Positions 35,154 through 46,600 of a stretch of 64,000 nt of DNA are shown piece after piece. The DNA comes from Anaeramoeba flamelloides. Lineage: Eukaryota; Metamonada; Anaeramoebidae. Within the stretch, counting starts at the first letter, position 1. The number at the start of each line of letters is the position of its first letter. The notes beneath the pieces are model-generated. The model did no database searches, had not been told where the DNA came from, and worked only from the letters and a program-made list of their open reading frames with translations. The translations under genes and the position numbers were made by a program. The stretch covers positions 12,463,001-12,527,000 of the forward strand of contig JANTQA010000008.1 in the NCBI GenBank assembly GCA_027625915.1, given 5' to 3'.

Positions 35154-37618
35154 TTATTATTATTATTTTTAATATTGAATTATTTATTATTAATTTTATT
35201 TATTTTTTATTTTTATTTTTTATTTTAGATTTTGATTGTTATCTTTATCTTTAACTTTGTCATTGTATGGAAAATACATTATTTTTGTTTTTGTTTTTTT
35301 ACCAAAACTTAAAGAGTAGTTAATGTAATAAATGATCAAATTGATTATTCACAACTAATATTAATTATTTTATTATTGTTTTTCTTTTTCCTTATAAATT
35401 TCTTTTTCATTTTTCTTTTTACTTTTTAATCTGAATTGTGAAATTAAATTTTTATTTTTTTTTCCTGAATATTTAATAAATAGAACTGTTTAAAATAATA
35501 TAATTTAAATCATAAACTTGATCATAATTAACTAAATGATTAGTTAATAAAACACAAATTATAAATTATCCATTTATTGAAATATTCCCCTGATTTAAAA
35601 AAATGGAAATATTTTAAGAAATCTCTTTGACTTTTTATAAAAATTAAAAAAACTAATTTTTGTTTTAGTTTTATTATTATTGCATGAACGATATGTCATA
35701 CTCAGAGATACCATCACGTTTTTAACAGAACCAAGAATAATTTCTCAAACTGGCAGAAAAATTAATCAAGCCTGAATTTCAATTTATAACAATTATATGT
35801 AAACTGAAAGAAAAATTAGAATTTAAAACTTATATAAAAAATATTAAATTTTTGAAAAAAAAGACTATGAAAATACATATTGGAATATAATATTATCCAA
35901 ATTATTAAATTTAAATCTAAATTAATAACTAGAAAAATTTAATAATAAATAGTTCGAGATGGAAAGGTCAAGAATATTTAAAAAAATATTCAGTTTAACA
36001 ACAATTTAAATAAACAATCAATGTTGCTAAGTGCCAGAGAATGTTATAGAGTACATATGTTTATTTAAATAAAGAAATTCAAAAAATTAATGACTCTTTT
36101 TCAAAATTAACAAGAATAGAGAAAAATATTTGTTTTTACTCTTATCATGTAATTTTATAACAAACTAACAACAAGTGCCACCAAGTAACTAATTTTTTCC
36201 AGAATTCAAAAGAACAGAGAAAAAACAAAGATTTTACGAAATTCTTTTAAATTCTGGTTAAGGTAAAAGTGGTTTTATTGGGGTTTTCTGTTTTCTCTGT
36301 TCAGTGTTCTAGGTTTTTTTAAGGGTTTCTATTTTATTTGTGAATTTTTCTAGGTTTTTTTGAGGTTTTATATTTTATTTGGAAAATCAATATATTTACT
36401 GAAATAAAATATAAAACCTCAAAAAAACCTAGAAAACTTCACAAATAAAATAGAAAACTCAAAAAAAACTAACAAAAATCTATTGATTTTCGAAATAAAT
36501 AGAAAACTCAAAAAACCCTAAAAACACCTTTCTGGAATTTCAGAAATTAACTGTAAATTAAATAAATTTTCGTTTTATTCCTGAAATTAAAAAAAAACTA
36601 ACTCCTTGTAATAAGAAATTAATGTACTCATCAAATTTTGATAAAAAAAAAAATAAAAATAGAATTTTTGATTTTTAACTTGGCTGCCTTCAGCCAAATG
36701 AAGTTAATACTAAATGATTTTTTTTTTTTTAAAGATTTATTAAAAAACATAAGATCAAATTTGGATATTGATCTATTTTCTTTTTATAGGTATGTGAATT
36801 AGATATGGGAAAAATTTTTGTCTGCAATTTCAAATTTTACTTTTATATATGTATAAGGTCTCAAGAAATAGATTCCAATTTGTACTCTCTTATTATTTGC
36901 AAGATCCTTCGTTATGCTATATATTATTATAGTTTGTGGTAGCAGGAATCCTCTTAGAAAGTCAGCTTAAAGAATTGAAAATAGGATAATTCTCCAAAAT
37001 TATATTCCATTTAATTTTCAAAGTAGAATATTTAAATTGGACTTGAAAAAATTGCTAAAAATATAAATGCTCGAAAAGGACTAACTTCCTTAACTTTTAT
37101 TTCAGTTATTTTGCCAACCAAAAGAGAGTTGAGAAATTCAAATATTCCTTCTCACTATTTTGAATAAGTAGTTCAAATTCCAAAAAAGTAATATGAAAAA
37201 AAAGACTTTTAATATGACCAAAACTCTTCTGAATTAAAAACAGACACCCAACCAAATTTCTTTCTATTTGTTCAAAAATAGGTATAAAAGGTGAATAAAT
37301 TAAAAAAAAAAAATTTTACAATTCGGAAAGGTTTTTTCGTTTTGATTTGCCAAATGTTTTCCATGTTGCCTAATGAATTGTTAAAAATTTTTTAAAGGTA
37401 TTTGAACACACTTATAAGTTGTTTAGATTAAAAACTGTGTCTTCTCAAAAAGTGGAAAATAGACAGAATTTTATTATTCACAAATTGTTAATATAAATTA
37501 ATGGTTTAAATTTAATTCTTTCTGTAAAGAAACACACACGTTGCGTCTGTAATCTTAATAATTGTTTAACAAACTGAAAAAAAAATCATTTTTTTGTTCA
37601 TTTAATACTTTTTTTTCT
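35154..37618. other. Intergenic region between DOCK and myotubularin genes
   Basis: No gene is seen. It holds the DOCK 3' flank, a palindromic repeat at 36316-36530, and the 5' flank of the myotubularin gene. Confidence 0.5.
36316..36530. repeat. Palindrome built of related AGGTTTTTTTGAGG-type units
   Basis: Arms at about 36324-36380 and 36402-36458 are inverted copies with a 21-bp loop. Each arm contains two similar units of the form TTTCTATTTTATTT and AGGTTTTTTTGAGG. Further partial units follow outward to about 36530, for example AATAGAAAACTCAAAAAACC. The structure mixes a tandem and an inverted repeat. Borders and class are unknown. Confidence 0.65.
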
Positions 37619-40600
37619 ATGACACAGCCCAGGCATAAAAGCAAAAGATCCACTTCAAAATTTAAATCACTTTCTTCAATGAAAAATTACTTGACTCCAC
37701 AAAACAAACACAAAACGTTCTCTCTCAAAAACCAAAAAACACTCAGTCTTTCATCATCTGAAAATAACATCATGCGAGTTACGAATCAAAAACAATTTTC
37801 ACCACCAAAAACACCCAAACAAAGCAACAACAAAAACAAAAATAAAAAAACAAAACCTTCTCGTTTTGATCCAATAAAAACCCCAAACAAACTACAGTTT
37901 AAACAAAAACAAGCAATAAATGATCAACTAGGAATGTTTCGATTGGTACCTATTTGTTCTTTTTTTAAATTTTTCTTCTTTTTTCACGATCAAAATTAAT
38001 GAGAATTTCGCTTTGGGAACAATTCTAATTTTCTTCAAAATTTTCTTTTCAATTAGCAAAAATTAAAAAATGGTATTGCATGCCACAAAATTGTCAAACC
38101 AGAGCACTTACATGAATTGCACCTTGAAGGGGAGAAAGAATTAAGAAGGGTCCAAAAAGTTATTTATTCTTTAATTGATGTTGTTGGAAATCCGATCTCA
38201 TTCCATGGTGTGATAGTATTAACAAACGCAAGACTATTTTTTGTTCCTCAACAACAAACCTTTTATGTAAATTGTCTTTCTTCTTTTCTTTTATTTTCTT
38301 TTCTTGGATTTCAATCTTTATTATCTTTTTTTTTGTTTTTTTTTTTTTTTTTCAATAAAAAATAAAAAGAAAAGAAAACTCAATTATGAACAAGACCAAT
38401 TCCAGTGTAGTGTTTGTTAGATCAAACCTAACTAAAGTCATGATCTTTGTGAAATTAAATTTCATTCTTTGAAGAAATTGGATTGCTGTGATTTGTTTTT
38501 TAAAAAGGACAAAATTATAAATCATCCTCTTTTTGTTCCAGTTTTGTGGACAAAAAGAGAAAACCAATTTTTTATTGGAAACCTTAATAGAATCACAGAA
38601 ATCACAGAAATCACAGAAATCTGAAAACAAAAAGTAAAATCAATTAAAAGAAAAAACAGATTAACTACAAAGAATAATTCATAAATTTGTTACATTCCTA
38701 TCACCTTTTAATACACATTCACTAATCAATTGAATAAGGGTCACAAAAATTTTTTTTTTATAATACACAATTCTTTAATCTTCGGCACATAATTTTTTTT
38801 TTTGAGAATATTGTTTGAGTTGAAAAAAAAAAAAGATTGTGTACATTATTATGTCTAATCTTGTTTTGTGTGTTATTGAGTTTTTTTTTGTATTTTAGCC
38901 TTATTTTGATTATTTTGTTCCTTATGTGTGATCTTGTCGTGTGCGCTAAAAAGACCGTGGTCCGTATCAACCAAATCAACAAAAACCATTTAGATCTTTC
39001 TTTCAGCAGCTATTTTTTTAAAAAAGTTTTCAAAGTGGACTTAAAACTACATAATTCACATGTTTCAAAGTAGTTTTTATAACGCCTTATAAAACTTTTA
39101 GTCCTCACTTTTTTAAAAGTGCTCTATGAGATCCGATTCGTACTTTTCTTTATCACAAAAATAATCAAATTTTTCAACAAACTTTTAATAATTGTTAAAT
39201 CAAAGAAAAACCCCCATACCAAAAATAAAGATAGTATTCACAAAATCTGTTTTTGAATAGCACTCCGTTTTGTCTTTCATCATTTATTTTTTCTTTTAAT
39301 TATAGATCTTACTTTTCATTTTCCTGTTTCTGTGATTTCTGTGATTTCTGTGATTTCTGTGATTTCTGTGATTTCTGTGATTCTATTAAGGTTTCCCAAT
39401 GAAAAATCATGTTAAACTTTTTTTACACAATGACCAGAATTTTTTAGGATTAAAAATTGCCATTTCAAACTCAAATATAGTGAACTGATATTGCCTTATA
39501 AATGAGGTAATTATTCAGGGAAAACGAGAGAAGAAATTTACATACCGAGATTTGAATTACAAATGGGAATAAAATTTCACTTCATCTTCTCTTTTTTTTG
39601 TTTTTAGAACAAACCTCCAAGATTAAAGTTGGGATTTATGTTTTCTGTAATTAAGTGGATCTAATATGTCTTTCGCTACAATTTCGGTATTTTTTATTTT
39701 TTCCAATTTCCAGTAATGGACACCAAAAATAATATTAACTCTTATGCTATTATTAAAAATTTAAAAGGAATTGTAGATCAATAAACTACTAATAAAGAAA
39801 AAAATTCAAAGAGAAAAAACTGAAACATTTTTTTGCTTATTTTGAAAACACATTATTAAAAATCTATTTATTTTGGAATTGAATGAAGAGTTAATTATTG
39901 AAATTTGAATTTAACATGGTTAAAAAAGTTTAGATACTCGGTTTTATGATGATAAGAGATTGATACTGAATAGATTGTAATAAAAAACGAAATGTCATGA
40001 AATACTACAATTTTTCGAAAAATAAGAAGGTATTTTATTTTTTTGGAATAATTTTTTGGAATAATTTTTTGGAAAACTACTATTTCAATTTAGAATTCTA
40101 AATGATAAAACGTTATTTATTTTGGAGTAAGATTGGAAAATCGTGTTTAATTGCTTTTTTTGAAGTGAAATTTTACATCCAAAAATTAAATCCATCACAG
40201 ACATCGGGGATTTGGTACTCATTTTCATTCATGAGATTTACTTTTTGAGATTATTTATTACAAATTGGGTTTCAAAAATTACGAATACACATCAGGAATA
40301 AAACCGTTTGTAGCTTGAATGTTTGGTAGTAATTAGATTTTATCTTTTTTTGGTTGAAGAAAAGAACAAAAAAGTGAAATTTATTTTCTCAACACATAGA
40401 AAGAATTGTTTAATTCCAATTTTGGATGAAAAATTGTTTTGTTTAGGTGGTGTATGTTCCACTCGGTATAAAAAAAAAGGAGTTATATTTTTTCAAGAAA
40501 AAAATTTTAAAGAAATTTCATTTTTCCAAAAAAATAAAATGTTTTTCTTTATTTATTTGAATTTTGGAAGAAAAACCAGCAAACTCAAACCCTTTTTAGT

Positions 40601-43600
40601 TGATCTTTAAAATGATTTTGATTTTAGTAACTAAAAAATAATAAAACGTTGAAAATATTTTTATTTTTTTTCGATTTTTAGCAAAAGAGTATGGGGGGGG
40701 GTTGAACTCAAATAGTGAATCAGGGGTTGGTTTTAACAATATTCTAATCAAATTTAGATGTTTATATTCATTAAAACAAATTCTTTAAAAAAAACATTGT
40801 CACCGTATATTAAGATATATATTGTTTATATTAATTCATTTTGGGTTGAAATGACAATTCTAAATGAAAGGGATATTGAAGAATTGAAAAAAAAATCAAA
40901 AGCTCGAATTTTTATCCCATGTATAATTCAAATACAAGTAAATTGATTTGAGAATTCAAAAAGTAAGAAATCAAAAGTAAAGAAACTTAAAAATTTTCCT
41001 ACATTTGAATTTCAAATACTAGTAAAAGTATAATAATTAAAATATTCCTCCTTTTATCCCTAAAAAATAACTTTTACTACAAAAATTAAAGATTCGAAAA
41101 AATTAGAGATTTTTTTTTTCGAATTTAAGTTTAAATTTGAATTGTAAACTTATTTGCAACGGCTCAATTTAAACAAATTTTTTTTTTTTTTTTTTTTGAA
41201 ATTAATAGTGATGTTAATCATGTCTTGAAAACTCTTAATTATGAGAATCGATTCTTATTAGATTTTCTTATTTTCAAATTCATCAAGATAGATCAAGCAG
41301 ATTGGCTTAATTTCAAAAATTTAATTTCTTTAAATTGAAAGCCTTATTAAAAAGGTAAAGTTAACCATTCAACACCTTTATTTGTTATCTTAATTATAAA
41401 TGAAATAATAATAATAAAAAAAATTGATACTTTTTTGAGAATACTTTTCAAAATCACAAAATTTTGGACAAATCCAGCCAAAGATATTAAAAAAATGAAA
41501 ACTTTCATTAATATTGATATTTATTTAAGAAAATTAAATTCATGAATCACAAGTGTAAACATGACGTCTCTATTTTTAGAGTTTTTTTTTTGATAAAAAA
41601 ATTTTTTTAGAAGAAACTAATTAATTCCATCTACATTACCAGGCATAATATAAAACTTCAATTAAGAACAGCTATTTTGAGTGAGTTTCATCATATTTAA
41701 TTAAAGAATTAACTCTGATTGAGCCTTTTTTAAATATCAGTTTTATTATTTTTTTTTGAAATCTATTTTATACTCTGTTATAATTATTCTTTAATTAAAT
41801 ATGATGAAACTCACTCAAAATAGCTGTTCTTAATTGAAGTTTTATATTATGCCTGGTAATGTAGATGGAATTAATTAGTTTCTTCTAAAAATCAATTTTT
41901 AACAAAAAAATTCTAAAAATAGATGTAACATGTTTACGCTTGAGTTCTTTTTTTTTTTATTAATTTAACGATAATTTGTATATAACATTGAAATATTTTC
42001 TGGTTTTTTAATTGAATTGCTTTTCTATACGCCAAACTGATTGACTGATTTAGTTTGAAGAAAATAGACAAACTATTGAAAATTTTCAATTCTTATACAA
42101 TTTTATAAATAAATTTATTTGATTTTCAAAATTTTAAATAATACGAACAGGAAATTAAAAGTATACTACCAGTAAGAATTAATTTAAATTATAGACTTTT
42201 CATTATTCAAAATGTACCCCATTCAAGGAATCTGAAAAAAAATTAAAATTGATATTTCACACAAGTTTATAATTCAAATGAAAAAATAATCCAAAAAAAA
42301 AAGATTTTTATCCTTAGTTAATAGGTTTCTACAAATCCACAAATTCTTTTTTTTATATTCTTAATTGTTAAAATTATCAGAAAAAAAAAAAAAAAAAAGA
42401 GATTCTGTAATTTGACTAAAATAAATATAGAATATTTCCAATCAAGAGTTTATCAGAATATTTCATTTTGAACACTTGACATACTAAACTTTATTGAAAT
42501 ATTTTGCAAATATTAAACTTCAATTTAAAAATTAATTTAATTTATCAAGAGATAGGATTGTCTTGATTATTATTAAAATATTTTAAAAAAAGTTTTTTTG
42601 TTGTTATTTGGTTGATCAAAAAAAAAAAAATTTTCAGAAAAAAAGAAAAATCCTATTTCTTACTTGTTAAAAACAATTGAAAAAAAAAAAAACAATATTA
42701 TGAAATACCCGAAAAGTTAGGTAAATTAATAAATTTTCTAAAAAAACCCGAAAAAAAAATTTCCCCGAAATTTTTTAACTGGTTATTTTCAGTAGTTTAT
42801 GATATAGGAATTTGTTTTTTTTTTGATTCGCCTTTTAGGAACTTAAATTTCATATTTTATTTTCAAAAAATTTTTTTTTTGGAAAATTAGAGAATTTAAT
42901 TGTAAACAAATTGAAATGTTTTAAAGTACTCTTATTCCTTATTTATTTTCGATAGGATTTTGACAAAAGTAATTATTAGAAAAATGCTAAAGTATTTTCA
43001 CTACAGAGTTTTTTAAAAAGTTTTTTAAACACTTTACCTAATGAATGAAAGATTTTTTGTTTTAATTTATTGATCAGCTAACCCAAAATGGAATTTGTTT
43101 TTTACTTTTCAACAACAAACAAAAAAATAATCAAAAGAAAGTCCAAATTTAACTTAAAAAATCATTAGATGAAAGAAAATTGTAATTACACCCCTGTTTT
43201 CAGATTAAGACCCTATTTTTGGTTTTAATATTTGTGAATTTAATTATATTTTTATTTTTTTTTCATTTAGCTCGAATACTCTAAAAAACAAACTTTTTAG
43301 AATTGGTATGTTAAAATCATTAATTGAGAAAAGTATATGGAAACTTTTTCTCGCTTTTCCAATTTCAATTTCTTTATTTGAGGGAATAGATTTTTATCGA
43401 ATTAACAAATTTTTGATTGTGGATCTTTCAAACACAATTAAAAATTTAATCAACTTATAATAATTCCAAGGTAAATACAAACCCTAAAGTACACTAAACA
43501 ATTTCCCAAACCCGATCGTTCTTTGAAAAAGAAATACAAATATTTTTTCAAGTTTCCAAAAAAAAAAATAGTTTTTAATAAGAAACACATTTCGAGATAA

Positions 43601-46600
43601 GTTTTCTTGGTGTTCGTTGACTACCTTTCTTCTTTGACGACTTTCAAAAATTAGCAACTTTCGAAAAGAGAAGATTTTTATGAAATAAAGCAAGATTATC
43701 AAATTTATTCATCAAATAGGAAAACAGTTTTACTTTATTTTCATTTTCCAATTACTTTTTTCAAATACCATAACAAATATCAACCTTTTTATTTGATAAC
43801 TCGATTTGTAATGAAAAAACAAGAAGGAATGAAAATTTTTTCTTATTTCAGAATTAGAATCCATAAATTGAACAAAAAAATTCTCTCAGTTTTCCATTTT
43901 TGTAACTTTGCACATTCGTTCTGGAATTTCTCAAGTTGTCTAAAATCCTTTTCACCCAATATTGTTTCAATAAGGAAGTCATGTTTCATTTTAATATTCC
44001 TCCAATTTGGATCAAAAAATGTTATTTCGAATTTTGTTTTTTAAATTCAAAATTCAGGAAATATTGATTTAAGAAACCAAAATTCGAACACCGGACCAAT
44101 ATAAAAATGAAATTAAAAATTCATCAAGATTTTCTAACTAAAAAATGAAGATCATTTCAAAGCACACCCAATAAACAACTCTAATTTTAGAAGACCACAC
44201 GCACTATGATAGTTGAACTTTAAGTTACTTAAATTATTACATTGTCTTCCTAACCATAATAACCCCAACTTAGAAATTCTGATTTTCATTTCGTTTTTTT
44301 TTTTTAGTTTTTTCTTTTTTGATTTTTTATTGAATTGAAGTTTTGACAAAGAAGTTGGGTTTTTCTCTTATTTTTTTTGAATTCGAATCTCCATTACCAA
44401 ATACCCAAAACTTGTTTTTTAGTTTTTTTGGGCAATTATTCTTCTTTGTGGGGTTTTCTCTCAAAACACAATTGGTTGGTTCAATTGTATTGTAGTATGA
44501 GAAAGTTTTGTAGAATTTTGCATCCAAAGATCCATTTTAAATTAATTTACAAAAATACATCAGTAATCAATTTTTAAAAATTGTTGTCTGTAATAAGAAG
44601 ATAAAAATGATCTTTCTTTTTGATTGATTTAACATTTTCACTTGATCGTTAAAACATAATTTGTAAAAATGAAAAAAAATAATCCAATATTTTTGAATTT
44701 TACTTTTTTTCTGAAAATAAAATAAAAAATGAGAAATTAAGTTGAAAAAAACCCTATTTATCTCCAAAAATCAAAAAAAAACTTTGAAATTGGGCAACAC
44801 TTTCTAATATAATTGTGTTTGATTCATTTTTATTCTAAAAATTTTTTCGGGTAAATTTTTTTTTCGGGTTTTTTTAGAAAATTTAATATACACTCGAAAA
44901 GTTATTCATACTTTTTTTAATTTAAATGATCTAATGTTTTTATAAATAAATATTAAATAAATTTATTTTTTAAAAGTGTTTTTTAAACCAAAAATTACCT
45001 TCTAGACGATTGGCTCATTTTTTATTTATCATCTCAATTTCAAGTTTTAAAAACAAATTCAAATTACTTCAGGAATATTTATCCAAATTTTGTACTTTAT
45101 TTTCTTGATCATTAAAGAATTGGAAAATAAAATCCGTATTTACTTTTTAGAATTAATTGTTGTTTTTTTTTCAAGATTGTATTTAGTAAGTTTAAATTCG
45201 TTATTTCATTTGTTTAACATAGACAGTTGATCTAGCGATGTTATTATTTTAAAAATCAAAAGAAAAGAAATATTTTTAAAACTAAACCATTCTTGTCTGA
45301 AGTGACTTATAATTATTTTCTCTTCGGGTTAGATTTCATTTTTAAACTTTTTTTATATTTTTATTTGAAAATTTCGTTTTAACAAAAACAGTTTAATAGC
45401 TTATAATGATAAGAATAGAACAAGGTACATGTATTATTAACTTAGTTTTGTGGTTTTTTACTTTGATTTAATTGGAATATTATAATTTTTAACTGATTTT
45501 TTAAACAAAATTTAATTAGAATAAACAAATTTTAATTTGAATAAACAAAATAAAAAAAGTTAAATAAAGAACTATTTTAAAATGTTGAAATTATTATACT
45601 GAATAGAATTCTATTCTGAACCAAAAAAAAAAAAAAATCTGTTTAGTAATCTATAATTTATTATCAAAATTATATCACATACATTTTTCAATATTGAATA
45701 AAATATCTCGAATATTAATAAATATTTTTTCAAAATAAAATGTGAACTAAATGTTCAAAAAAGAGTTGAGGTGCATATATAATTATTATTATTATTCCTA
45801 ATTTAATATCTATTTTTGATTTATTGTCTGTATTCCATTTTCTTTTTCTTTCTCAATTAAAAATACCTTATTAAATAGAAATATTTTACAAAACCAATAA
45901 TTTCGACGTATTTAGGAAATATAAATAAAATTGAATATTTAAGTTCAAAAATTATTACTGATGGAGAAAAATCAAAAAATGGGATTTTTATTAATTGTAA
46001 AAACTTTCAAGAAATGAAATTCAGTTTTCAACAAAGCTCAAAAAAAATTGTCAAAAATTTTATTGATTTGATCCAAAGTCTTTCATTTCCAGAATCCGAA
46101 TTGAAATTATTTTGTTTTGAACATAGAAAAGATAAAAGTGGCATTGATCCCAATTGGAAGCATTACAATCCTCGAAAAGAATTTCAAAGGCAAGGCATAA
46201 ATTTTGAAGACGAAAAAATGAGTTGGAGGTATTGTGATGTTAATACCTTATATAAATTTTGCCCAACATATCCAAATTTCTTTGTAATTCCAAGAAGCAC
46301 AAAGCTTCTGATGTTATCAGGATGTGCAAAATTTAGAAGTAAAAGACGCGTACCCATTTTGAGCTATTATCATAAAATAAATAAAGCCACCTTGACGAGA
46401 GGATCCCAGCCAAAAGTTGGTGTCAAAAGAAATAGAAATGAACAAGATGAAAATTTTTTAGAAGCAATTAGAAATGCAAATGATAACAAAAAGCAATTAT
46501 TTATTATAGATTGCCGCCCCAAAAAAAATGCAGTTGGAAATATTGCTAAAGGCGGCGGATATGAAATTAGTGACAACTATCCAAATTGCCAATTAATTTT

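Larger units (their letters stand above)
38267..45878 (+). other. 7.6-kb intron of the myotubularin gene
   Basis: The donor is GTAAAT after codon TAT. The acceptor is TTAAATAG after a pyrimidine-rich stretch. Both exon ends are phase 0, and the joined protein reads through the GRAM domain without a gap. The intron carries at least three inverted-repeat structures (38563-39425, 41550-41942 and 42693-44915), a G run at 40694-40701, and AT-rich filler. Small ORFs in it, including 40323-40610, have no recognisable product. Confidence 0.8.

Noticed and set aside
38837-39073. ORF considered as an exon of the myotubularin gene
   Set aside because: Joining 38266 directly to 45879 keeps phase and restores the GRAM domain fully; this ORF lies inside the AATCACAGA-ended inverted-repeat element and fits no myotubularin segment.
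40323-40610. 95-codon ORF in the large intron as a nested gene
   Set aside because: Composition follows the AT-rich background, the initiator is not a clear ATG, and no family resemblance is seen.
43793-44044. ORF inside the 2.2-kb inverted-repeat element as a transposase fragment
   Set aside because: No catalytic motif or family similarity could be seen by eye, so no transposase is claimed.
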